A stretch of 62,555 nucleotides of DNA from Bacteroidales bacterium (GTDB lineage: Bacteria > Bacteroidota > Bacteroidia > Bacteroidales > UBA932), in the NCBI GenBank assembly GCA_017615615.1, contig JAFZZW010000053.1:1-62555 (forward strand), given 5' to 3'. Below, in pieces: positions 34,325 through 42,112 of this stretch. The notes under the pieces are model-generated. The model made no database searches, was not told where the DNA came from, and was given only the letters and a program-made list of their open reading frames with translations. The translations under genes and the position numbers were made by a program. Position 1 is the stretch's first letter. Each line of letters starts with the position of its first letter.

Positions 34325-36362
34325 AAAGAATTTCTTCCAGAACCTCAAGGCCCTTATGCTGGTCCTGGTCGCCGCCGTCACCCTGGAGGCGACCGCCCTC
34401 GTGCAGTACTACTTCTCCCAGAAAGGCATACGGGAAGAGGCGGCAAAGCGTGCCGAAGGCCTGCTCGAGGCCACCAGCAACGAGATACTGGACGTAATCG
34501 ACCAGGGTGAAGCGGCGGTCCGCAACAACATCTGGATAGCACAGTGGACGCTCGACCATCTTGACAGCATGGCCCGGGTAAGCTACCGTCTGGTCCAGGA
34601 CAATCCGGTGGTCGCCGGATCTACGGTAGCGCTGGTCCCCGGATACAACGCCAAAAGGCCCCTGTTCGCACCTTATGTATGCCGCACCGATACCGACAGT
34701 CTGCAAATCCTTTCCCTGGCCACTCCGGAATACGACTATCCTAACCAGGAATGGTTCGTGCGCCCGGTCGAACTGAACAACGGCTACTGGTCCGAGCCCT
34801 ACATCGACGAGGGCGGAGGCGAAATGCTGATGACCACGTACTCCATGCCCGTCCGCGACAAGAATGGCAAAACCGCAGCCGTAATCACCTGCGACATTTC
34901 CCTGGACTGGCTCAACGAACTGATAGAAAGCGTGAAGGCTTACCCCCACTCGTGCTGCATCCTGACCAGCCGCAGCGGAAATGTAATGGTAAGCCCCGCG
35001 GGCGCCGAGGAGGTCCGGAACCAGCCGCACCTGTCATTCGGAACAATCATAGAGCGCACCGGATGGTCGATGACCCTCGTGATTCCCAAGCAGGAACTGT
35101 TCGCCAGCCTGAAGCGCATCGGACTGTTGGTCGGAATTCTCCAGCTGCTGGGCCTTGCGATGCTTATCCTCATGCTGCGTTCGTACATAAAAGGCCAGTT
35201 CCGTTACAAAGCCCTGGACGAAAAACGCCAGAGAATCGAGGGAGAATTGAATATCGCCACCGGCATCCAGATGTCCATGGTTCCCAAAACATTCCCGCCG
35301 TTCCCGGACCGGAACGACCTTGACATGGCGGCCACGATAGTCCCGGCCAAGGAAGTGGGCGGCGACCTCTACGACTTCTTCATACGCGACGAGAAGCTCT
35401 TCTTCTGCGTGGGCGACGTGAGCGGCAAGGGTGTCCCGGCGGCGCTGGTGATGGCCGTCACCCGTACCACATTCCGCAACCTGTCAGCCCATGAAGACAG
35501 CCCCGGACGCATCGTGAAGACCATGAACGACAACCTTTCGTCGATGAACGAAAGCAACATGTTCGTCACCTTCTTCTGCGGCGTACTGGACCTTGCAGGA
35601 GGAATGCTCCGATACTGCAACGCCGGCCACAATCCGCCCAGGATACTGACTGACGCCATCCGCACGCTCCCCGTAGAGCCCAATCTGCCGCTCGGTATCA
35701 TGAACGGGTTCGATTACAAGGAGCAGGAGATCCAGTTGCAGTACGATGACGCACTGTTCCTGTATACCGACGGCCTCACCGAGGCGGAGAACCCGGCGCA
35801 TGACCAGTTCGGGGAAGAGCGCATGGAAGACAGCCTCCGGGGAAGGATGAGCGCGACGGGGCGCCTGGAAAGCATCAAGAAAGATGTCGCCGCTTTCGTG
35901 GGAGAAGCGCCCCAGAGCGACGACCTCACGCTCCTCTTCATCCATTATCTGCCGCGGACCCACCGCCTTACGCTGCACAACGACATCAACCAGATCGCCC
36001 TGCTGCCCGGCTTCGTCGGAGAGGCCGTAAATGCGTCCAAGCTTGACCCCGCCCAGGCCGGAAGCATCAATCTGGCCTTGGAGGAAGCCATTACCAACGT
36101 AATGATGTACGCCTATCCGGAAGGAACGGACGGCATTATCTACCTGGACGCCGCGGTGAGCGGAAACGCCCTCCACTTCACCATAACCGACTGCGGCAAA
36201 GCCTTCGATCCAACTGCCCGCGAAGAAGTCGATGTCAACGCAAGCGTGGAGGAAAGGCCGGTAGGAGGCCTTGGAATCCATCTGGTCCGCCAGATAATGG
36301 ACCGGGTGCGATACGAGCGTATCGGCAACAAGAATATCCTGTATCTAACGAAAAATTATTGA
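34317..36362 (+). CDS. Membrane sensor PP2C (SpoIIE) phosphatase with fused anti-sigma-factor kinase domain
   Basis: A 681-residue signalling protein. A transmembrane helix at about 10-30, a PDC/dCache-like extracytoplasmic sensor at 35-260 (NQEWFVRPVELNNGYWSEPYIDEGGGE), and a second helix at about 265-290. Then a SpoIIE PP2C domain at about 310-545 with VPAKEVGGDLYDFF, VGDVSGKGVPAALVM, FLYTDGLTEAEN and APQSDDLTLLF (metal-binding Asp residues present). Residues about 555-681 are an RsbW-like HATPase: LALEEAITNVMMYAY and RPVGGLGIHLVRQIMD. One chain thus holds both the phosphatase and the kinase of a partner switch. The partner STAS gene follows 4 bp downstream. No cognate sigma factor is in this operon. 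Confidence 0.87.
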   Translation: MTKKNFFQNLKALMLVLVAAVTLEATALVQYYFSQKGIREEAAKRAEGLLEATSNEILDVIDQGEAAVRNNIWIAQWTLDHLDSMARVSYRLVQDNPVVAGSTVALVPGYNAKRPLFAPYVCRTDTDSLQILSLATPEYDYPNQEWFVRPVELNNGYWSEPYIDEGGGEMLMTTYSMPVRDKNGKTAAVITCDISLDWLNELIESVKAYPHSCCILTSRSGNVMVSPAGAEEVRNQPHLSFGTIIERTGWSMTLVIPKQELFASLKRIGLLVGILQLLGLAMLILMLRSYIKGQFRYKALDEKRQRIEGELNIATGIQMSMVPKTFPPFPDRNDLDMAATIVPAKEVGGDLYDFFIRDEKLFFCVGDVSGKGVPAALVMAVTRTTFRNLSAHEDSPGRIVKTMNDNLSSMNESNMFVTFFCGVLDLAGGMLRYCNAGHNPPRILTDAIRTLPVEPNLPLGIMNGFDYKEQEIQLQYDDALFLYTDGLTEAENPAHDQFGEERMEDSLRGRMSATGRLESIKKDVAAFVGEAPQSDDLTLLFIHYLPRTHRLTLHNDINQIALLPGFVGEAVNASKLDPAQAGSINLALEEAITNVMMYAYPEGTDGIIYLDAAVSGNALHFTITDCGKAFDPTAREEVDVNASVEERPVGGLGIHLVRQIMDRVRYERIGNKNILYLTKNY

Positions 36363-36366
36363 TAAA

Positions 36367-36669
36367 ATGGAAGTAAAGATTGAAAAAGGAAACGGAGAAG
36401 TTACCGCATACCTGATCGGGCGTCTGGACACTCCCGCCTCGCAGGAAATAGCCCCCACGATGAACGCCCTGGCAGAAGATGCTTCAGGCACCGTCATCCT
36501 GGACTGCACCGACCTCAGCTATATCTCCAGCTCCGGCCTCCGTATCTTCATCACCCTTCGCAAAGCCGCCGCGGAAAAGGGGGGCAGGATCATAGTCCGC
36601 AACATCACCCACGAAATCCGCAGCGTCTTCATGATGACAGGTTTCCTGAACCTGTTCGAGATTCAGTAG
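36367..36669 (+). CDS. STAS-domain anti-sigma factor antagonist (RsbV/SpoIIAA-like)
   Basis: A 100-residue single STAS domain. The phospho-acceptor region YISSSGLRIF places Ser55 (or 56) where SpoIIAA has its phosphorylated serine, and VILDCTDLSYI is the preceding strand. In partner switching the kinase phosphorylates this serine and the PP2C removes the phosphate; both activities are predicted in the neighbouring protein at 34317-36362. Last gene of the six-gene operon; convergent with the DUF4353 gene, 5 bp apart. Confidence 0.92.
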   Translation: MEVKIEKGNGEVTAYLIGRLDTPASQEIAPTMNALAEDASGTVILDCTDLSYISSSGLRIFITLRKAAAEKGGRIIVRNITHEIRSVFMMTGFLNLFEIQ

Positions 36670-36674
36670 CCGGC

Positions 36675-38654
36675 TCAAGGCCTGCCACCGCCGCCGGGGC
36701 CGCCGCCGCTTCCGGGACCGCCGCCGCCAGGGCTGTTGCCTCCGCCGGAGTAGGTGCCCAGGGATACCTGGGTACCGCCGGATATTCCGGAGACCGCCCA
36801 CATTCCGTTGGCATATGTAGTTCCGCCTACGGAAACGTCGGTATAGCCGTTGGTAATTGACGGGGCCGATACCGCCACGGAAGATACGCCGGAGGGGGCC
36901 TTGAAGGCGCAGATGTAAGCGCCGCCGCCGTAAAGGGCATTCCATTTTCCTGCGGTGCAGCTCATGCTCTTGACCGTCTGCGAGGCCGAGTAACCGCTCT
37001 CCAGGCCGCCGTATGCCACCACAGTGGCGCCGCTTTCGATGTAGAGCTTGTATCCTTCTTCCGTATTGGCATCCAGCGCGACCTCGGGGGTTCCCTTGGT
37101 CGTTACTGCAAACACATAGCCTCCTGATATCTTCAGGTCGTGGTTGGTGTCTATGGCGTCGTTGCCGGACGAGAAAGCGTACACATATCCGCCCGTTATA
37201 TCAGTTTCGCCCTGGCTGTTGATGGCATCGTCGGCATTGGAACTTGCCCATACCTCGCCCCCGCTGATGGTTAGGTTGCCCTTGACCTCGAGGCACTCGG
37301 ACTTGGAGCTGCTGAGGATCAGGCTGCCGCCGCTGATGACGAGGTTGCCAGCGAATGCAGTGACGCGTGCGCGGTCGCCGGTGCCGTTCTTGGTCGCCCA
37401 TCCTATCTTTATTGCCTTGCAGGAGACGTCGTTGGTCTCGCTGCCGGTGGTGGTAACGGTAATGGTACCTCCGGAGACGTAACTGTCGGGAACGGTATAC
37501 TTTGACGCGTCGTAGTCGTAGCTGCCGGCGCGTATGCCTTTGCCGCCGTTTGCCGTATTCTTAATGGTCAGGGTGCCGTCGGTCATACGGAAACAGCCGT
37601 CGGCCTTGACGCCGTCCGTGCCCTTGTATTCTTTGCTTACGCTGTCATATACCACTCCGCCGCTGACGTTGATGGCGGTGCTGCCGCCACGGATGGAGAC
37701 ATAGCCGTCGCTGGCTATTCCGCGCCCGGCGGCTCCCGTGCTGGTGATGGCAATGTCACCTCCTGTTATGACTACTCCCCTGTCGGCCTTGATGCCCGCG
37801 GAATGCTTGAAATCCTTGTCCTCGCTGTCGTAGGCGGAATCTCCGGAGGATTTGAGCACCACGGTGCCGCCGGTAACCGCCACCAGCGAATCGGACGCGA
37901 AGCCCTTCTTCATGGAGGCGCTTGTGGAGGCCTCGATCGAACCGTCAGACACAAGTATGTAGTCCTTGCCGCGTACCGCGTGTCCGGAGGTAGAAGTCAC
38001 TTTTACGGTGGGGCTCGACATGAACCGGACGTAATCGTCGGAGCTGATTCCAGCCTTGCCGCTGGCGGTTACCGAAAGGCTGCCGCTGCCGCTGAATATC
38101 AGCTGGCCCTCGCTGAAGAAGGCCGCCTTTTCGTCTTCGGTGGAAGGGGTAGCAGTATAGCTGGGGCCGTCGGCAAGGCTGTTGGAACCGTTGACGACGA
38201 CGAACGTGCGCTTCTTGCTCTGGTTGTTGATGGCGGCGCCGGAGGGGTTCGTGATGCTTACATCGTTGAGCACTATCGCCTGCTTCTTGGTGCTGTAGAG
38301 CTTGAAGAAGCCGTTGGACGTGGTGCCGGACAGCTCGTATCTTACGACCTTCTGGGTATTGTTGGTGATGGTGACGCCGTTGCCCTCGACCTTGACAGTG
38401 AGATTATCGGCATTGGTGACGGAAGCGCCGGCTTCGTCGGAGAAGACTACATTTACCGTATAGTCGATTGTGGTGTTGCCGATGATGTCTTCGTCGGTTG
38501 AAGGGCTTGGCTCGAGGATTCCGTTGAAATCTTCTTCTTTCGCCTGGGATTCGGTATTCTGGGGGTCGTCCGGCACTTCTACGGTGATGTCGTCCGGGTT
38601 GCAGGCTGCCAGCAACAACAGGACAGCCGCGGCTGTATACAATGTCTTGTTCAT
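36675..38654 (-). CDS. DUF4353 carbohydrate-binding beta-helix lipoprotein (Cthe_2159-like) in the B12 operon
   Basis: A 659-residue lipoprotein (lipobox LLLLAACNPDD). After an acidic linker come many short parallel beta-helix coils rich in SGG, with motifs such as VLNDVSITNPSGAAI, DGYVSIRGGSTAINVSGG, TDGVKADGCFRMTDG, SQGETDITGGYVYAFSSGNDAIDTNHDLKISGGYVFA. The C-terminus is a Gly/Pro tail (about 25 residues). The Cthe_2159 relative binds polygalacturonic acid and cellulose. Here the gene overlaps btuB by 4 bp and is under a cobalamin riboswitch, so a role in B12 capture or in anchoring the B12 receptor at the surface is possible. Confidence 0.8.
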   Translation of the reverse strand: MNKTLYTAAAVLLLLAACNPDDITVEVPDDPQNTESQAKEEDFNGILEPSPSTDEDIIGNTTIDYTVNVVFSDEAGASVTNADNLTVKVEGNGVTITNNTQKVVRYELSGTTSNGFFKLYSTKKQAIVLNDVSITNPSGAAINNQSKKRTFVVVNGSNSLADGPSYTATPSTEDEKAAFFSEGQLIFSGSGSLSVTASGKAGISSDDYVRFMSSPTVKVTSTSGHAVRGKDYILVSDGSIEASTSASMKKGFASDSLVAVTGGTVVLKSSGDSAYDSEDKDFKHSAGIKADRGVVITGGDIAITSTGAAGRGIASDGYVSIRGGSTAINVSGGVVYDSVSKEYKGTDGVKADGCFRMTDGTLTIKNTANGGKGIRAGSYDYDASKYTVPDSYVSGGTITVTTTGSETNDVSCKAIKIGWATKNGTGDRARVTAFAGNLVISGGSLILSSSKSECLEVKGNLTISGGEVWASSNADDAINSQGETDITGGYVYAFSSGNDAIDTNHDLKISGGYVFAVTTKGTPEVALDANTEEGYKLYIESGATVVAYGGLESGYSASQTVKSMSCTAGKWNALYGGGAYICAFKAPSGVSSVAVSAPSITNGYTDVSVGGTTYANGMWAVSGISGGTQVSLGTYSGGGNSPGGGGPGSGGGPGGGGRP

Positions 38655-40561
38655 CTCGGTAAAGGTTTCGACGCGTTTCGATTAGCATAAGTCATGCCAA
38701 AACAGAGCATCACGTTCGCTCCTGGCATGGGGTAGCCCTTTACCATCTGGTACTGTGCGTTGAAGATATTGCCTGCGCGAAGGGAGACGTTGAAGATTCC
38801 GAAAGACTTGCCCAGGCTGACGTCGCTGACGGTCCAGGGCGGAAGATAATAGTCCGCCGTGTTTGATGTGGTGGACCAGCGATGGCCGGTGACGGAGGTC
38901 TCCCAGGCCAGAGTCCAGCCGCGCCATTCCGCCTGAAGGTTGACGCTGCCGCTGTGGACGGGGGCGTACGGAATCTGGTTGCCGTAGGTCTGTCTGGACG
39001 GGTCAGAATGGTCCAGGGCGCTCTGGAAGGTATAGCGGAGTGTGCCTTGCAGCTTGCATTCTCCGAAGGTATTTGACGCTTCCAGCCTTGTATCCACCCC
39101 GGCGATATCCACCTTGCCTATGTTGAGCATGCTCCAGCGGAATTGCGTGGCGGTGGGAAGGGCGACTATCTTGTCCGTCACCAGGTTGCAGTACGGTGAT
39201 ACGCGGAAGGCCAGATGCCGGCCCTGGAGACGCAGGTCGAGTCCCGCCTGGTCTGCGTATTCAGGCCTGAGGTTGACGTTGCCGACGGCGATGTAATAGA
39301 GGTCGTTGAACGACGGCAGGCGGCAGCTGCGCTTGACGAATGCGTCGAGTCCGAGCCACTCAAGAGGCTCCCAGTGAAGGCTGGCCGATGGCATCCAGGC
39401 GCCGCGGAAGGTGCCGGCGTCCCATGCTCCCTGCCAGAGGATGTGGGCGGCGGCGCGGAGCTTCGGGCTCATGTACCGGCCTGCAAGAACGGCGGCGAGA
39501 GTAGTGCGCTCCGGCTTGACGGCGTAGTCCCTGTCGGCCTGCAGGACGCTTCGCTGGGCATCGGTCGAAAGGTCGACGGACCAGCGGTTGCCAAGGGCGA
39601 GAGACTGGGCGAGCGAGACGTACGCGCTCCGCTGCCGGAAATGCAGGTCGTACGGTAGCGCCATCGGGTTTTTCTCCGGATGGGTGTCGTAATGGGTGTA
39701 GCTGTCGGAGAGCTTGAAGCGGACTGCGGCGGAGTACGGGATGCCCGTGTCGTATCGCCAGCCGCCCTGCAGGAAGGCGTCCTGGTCGGCCTGGCGCTCG
39801 GCGCTGAAGGGGAAGCCGGAGGCGCGGCGGATTACCGGTCCCGGGAATCCACGTTCGGAGCCGTAAGCGTACAGGTACAGATCCCAGACACCACCAAGCA
39901 ACCGGCCCTCCAGGCGGCTGTCAAGCTTTAAGGACCTGATGTCGGAGTTCTCCCGGACCAAGGTAGTGTCGAAGAAACGATAGCGGTAGCGGCCGCCGCT
40001 GTAGAGGAACTCGGCGCCGGCGCTAAGGCGCAGGTCCTTCCAGACCTTGTCGCGCCTTACGGCTGCTCCGGCAGTCGGGAAAGATCCTACCCGCGCCCGG
40101 ATGCGCCATGCGTCCTTCTCCGGCTTCGCGGGCTCCAGGTACAGGGCTGCGCCGCTCGCATATTCCTTCGCCGTCTGCAGCCGGCGGCTTTTCTGGCCGT
40201 TGTACAGGGCAACAGAGGAGAAGCTTTCGGTGGAGAACCGCCCCAGGTCGACCTGCATGTTCTGGGCGTTGTCCACCTGGATTCCTCCGATGAAAACGCC
40301 CACGTGCTCGCTGCCGAGACTGCGGACGTTGACGGTCTTGAGCCCCCCGGCGCCGCCGTAGTCCTTGAGCTGGACGCCGGTGAAGCGCCGCACGGCGTCG
40401 GATACCAAAGGTTCCACGCCTGTGAGCCGCATCTCCTCAGCGGCACGTGTTACCGGGAGACTTTTTACGGAACTGACGCTGGAAGCCGCAAGGGTATCGG
40501 CCTCCTGGGCCAGGACGCTCCAGGAGACCGACATAAGCAGTATCGTCAGGACTCCCCTCAA
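38651..40561 (-). CDS. btuB: TonB-dependent outer-membrane cobalamin receptor
   Basis: A 636-residue TonB-dependent receptor with signal peptide (to VLAQ), a plug at about 30-150 (VRRFTGVQLKDYGGAGGLKTVNVRSLGSEHVGVFIGG), and a barrel ending with a GNIFNAQYQ...PGANVMLCFGMTY strand. It lacks the carboxypeptidase-like domain of SusC proteins, as expected for BtuB. Assignment to cobalamin rests on the upstream riboswitch and BtuG. The start is odd: the frame opens with TTG at 40561, immediately after the btuG stop and in the same frame; the first ATG, nine codons later, would leave too short a signal peptide. Confidence 0.88.
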   Translation of the reverse strand: MRGVLTILLMSVSWSVLAQEADTLAASSVSSVKSLPVTRAAEEMRLTGVEPLVSDAVRRFTGVQLKDYGGAGGLKTVNVRSLGSEHVGVFIGGIQVDNAQNMQVDLGRFSTESFSSVALYNGQKSRRLQTAKEYASGAALYLEPAKPEKDAWRIRARVGSFPTAGAAVRRDKVWKDLRLSAGAEFLYSGGRYRYRFFDTTLVRENSDIRSLKLDSRLEGRLLGGVWDLYLYAYGSERGFPGPVIRRASGFPFSAERQADQDAFLQGGWRYDTGIPYSAAVRFKLSDSYTHYDTHPEKNPMALPYDLHFRQRSAYVSLAQSLALGNRWSVDLSTDAQRSVLQADRDYAVKPERTTLAAVLAGRYMSPKLRAAAHILWQGAWDAGTFRGAWMPSASLHWEPLEWLGLDAFVKRSCRLPSFNDLYYIAVGNVNLRPEYADQAGLDLRLQGRHLAFRVSPYCNLVTDKIVALPTATQFRWSMLNIGKVDIAGVDTRLEASNTFGECKLQGTLRYTFQSALDHSDPSRQTYGNQIPYAPVHSGSVNLQAEWRGWTLAWETSVTGHRWSTTSNTADYYLPPWTVSDVSLGKSFGIFNVSLRAGNIFNAQYQMVKGYPMPGANVMLCFGMTYANRNASKPLPR

Positions 40562-41719
40562 CTACCAGATGGCGAAATGCCCGGGGCAGATGCCTGCTCC
40601 GACTGTCCACTTCTTTGCGCCGTCCACGAACAGGCTCACATTGCCGGGATTGAAGTAGTCAACGGCGTCGGCTATGACAAAGCTGTCGTCGGACAGGGCG
40701 GCGAGTCCGTAAGGGTTCACGCCGTCCAGATTGATTGTCCATGAGGCCGCAGCTCCGGCTTTGCACTTCCAGGTTTTCCATTCGGGGAGCGCCAGGTAGT
40801 CGAATTCGTTCTCGTTGCCGATGCAATAGACGGTGTCTCCTTTAATTGCAGTGTAGGTGGCATAATCAGATACTTTGGCCACGGAGCCGTCGGCCTTTAT
40901 CTGCCACAGGCCGGAGTGGACGCTGTAGTAGTTACCGAAGGAGGTTACGTAGATGTTGCCTTTGCCGTCGGAATAAACCTTCTGGAGGTTGATCTCAACG
41001 TCGATGCTCTTCTCCACTTTGAATGTCTTTGTGTCGATTACGCTGACGGTCTTGTCGTAGGCGTATGTGGGGGGAAGGAAATTGGATATGCCTCCGGAGT
41101 TGGCCACATAGAGCTTTCCGTTGTAAACGGCGAGGCCTTCCGGCTGGTAACCGACCTCCACGGAGCCCTCAACCTTCTTCGTCCTGCGGTCTATCCTGTA
41201 AACCGCACCCGTGGGATTCTTTGACTGGGAGGAGTCCACGGACCAGTCGGAGCCATATACGGCCACGGCGCCGTTCCAGGAGCTCACGTAAACATACTTG
41301 TTGTCGTACGCAAGGCTTCGGGGCATCGGCACCTGGATGGGGGCGATTTCCGTCTCGTCCTTTGCACTAAGGACATCCACGATGCCGGAATTGTTGACGG
41401 CGATCCAAAGCTCGTCGCCGATGACAGCGATGTCATTGCCGACGTCGCCCAGGCCTGCCGCCTCTTCCGGATTCATCTTCTTGAATACTCCTGTGATGTA
41501 GCTGGCGTCGGACAGGCGCAGCATGTCCAGCGAAGCGTTGTTGGAGCCCATCTGGCCCTCGTTGAGCACGAAGAGCTTCCTGAAGCCGGCAATGCCGGCA
41601 ATGTCTACTGTTTCTCCCTTGAGGTCTGAGTCGATGGAAGGTTTTTCCGGAAACAGGGTACCGTTGCACGCGGCGAACGCCATCGTGCCGGCGAGCAAAA
41701 GCAAAAATGCTTTTTTCAT
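40562..41719 (-). CDS. btuG: BtuG-type cobamide-binding beta-propeller surface lipoprotein
   Basis: A 385-residue lipoprotein (Cys18 in MAFAACNG) with a YncE-like seven-bladed propeller: FRKLFVLNEGQMGSNNASLDML, GNDIAVIGDELWIAVNNSG, YVYVSSWNGAVAVYG, GYQPEGLAVYNGKLYVANSGG, VNPYGLAALSDDSFVIAD. In Bacteroides, BtuG binds B12 very tightly and sits as a lid on BtuB. The direct downstream neighbour here is btuB, and a complete cobalamin riboswitch lies in its leader. Confidence 0.9.
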   Translation of the reverse strand: MKKAFLLLLAGTMAFAACNGTLFPEKPSIDSDLKGETVDIAGIAGFRKLFVLNEGQMGSNNASLDMLRLSDASYITGVFKKMNPEEAAGLGDVGNDIAVIGDELWIAVNNSGIVDVLSAKDETEIAPIQVPMPRSLAYDNKYVYVSSWNGAVAVYGSDWSVDSSQSKNPTGAVYRIDRRTKKVEGSVEVGYQPEGLAVYNGKLYVANSGGISNFLPPTYAYDKTVSVIDTKTFKVEKSIDVEINLQKVYSDGKGNIYVTSFGNYYSVHSGLWQIKADGSVAKVSDYATYTAIKGDTVYCIGNENEFDYLALPEWKTWKCKAGAAASWTINLDGVNPYGLAALSDDSFVIADAVDYFNPGNVSLFVDGAKKWTVGAGICPGHFAIW

Positions 41720-41776
41720 ATTTGAAAATGTTTTACGTTACAGCCGGAACTTGTCCCCGAGCCCGGACAAAAACTT

Positions 41777-41866
41777 GATACCGGCCGGCATTCTGACTTT
41801 CCCCTCCCGGAGATCTACAGTTGCGGGCACAGCGCCGGACTCTCACCGGATTCCCCCGCCGGTATC
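41777..41866 (-). ncRNA. Cobalamin riboswitch (aptamer core)
   Basis: Read on the minus strand, the leader has GGGAATCCGGTGAGAGTCCGG, then GCTGTGCCCGCAACTGTA (the B12-box region) and GGAAAGTCAGAATGCC. The whole is closed by a perfect 9 bp stem: GATACCGGC at 41858-41866 pairing with GCCGGTATC at 41777-41785. A TTGTCC/GGACAA hairpin lies between the aptamer and the btuG ATG, probably part of the expression platform. It should repress btuG, btuB and the DUF4353 gene when B12 is plentiful. Confidence 0.95.
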
Positions 41867-41874
41867 TTCAGTGG

Positions 41875-41882
41875 CAAAGATA
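41875..41882 (-). promoter_or_regulatory. Candidate -7 box TATCTTTG for the cobalamin operon
   Basis: Exact TAnnTTTG match just upstream of the riboswitch; transcription would begin about 8 nt before the closing stem. Confidence 0.6.
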
Positions 41883-41935
41883 CTACCAGTTCGTCTATTT
41901 TACAACCCCACGTCCCCTCCTCCACCCCTCCCTTG

Positions 41936-42089
41936 TGTGCAAAAACCGCCCTATTTGCACACGGAAGGGTGGTTTTCGGCAGGTTGGTGTGCAAAACAGG
42001 CCCTATTTGCACACGGAAGGGTGGTTATCGGCAGGTTGGTGTGCAAAACAGGCCCGATTTGCACACGGGAGGGTTGTATTCGGCAGGTG
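41936..42089. repeat. Three tandem 52 bp units, each with a TGTGCAAA-N10-TTTGCACA inverted repeat
   Basis: Units begin at 41936, 41988 and 42040 (period exactly 52). Each opens with TGTGCAAA, a 10 nt spacer (aaccgcccta, acaggcccta, acaggcccga) and TTTGCACA, followed by a conserved arm containing CGGCAGGT. The period is not a multiple of three, so frames running through it change phase; I do not regard it as coding. It lies in the 393 bp gap 41720-42112 between the riboswitch and the convergent end of the Ntn-hydrolase gene. The gap holds nothing else I recognise. Confidence 0.9.
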
Positions 42090-42112
42090 ACCCTATTAGA
42101 GCTGATTACCGG

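Noticed and set aside
41936-42089. Possible CRISPR array
   Set aside because: Nearly the whole 52 bp unit is repeated, the variable part is only 10 nt inside a palindrome, and no cas gene is present.
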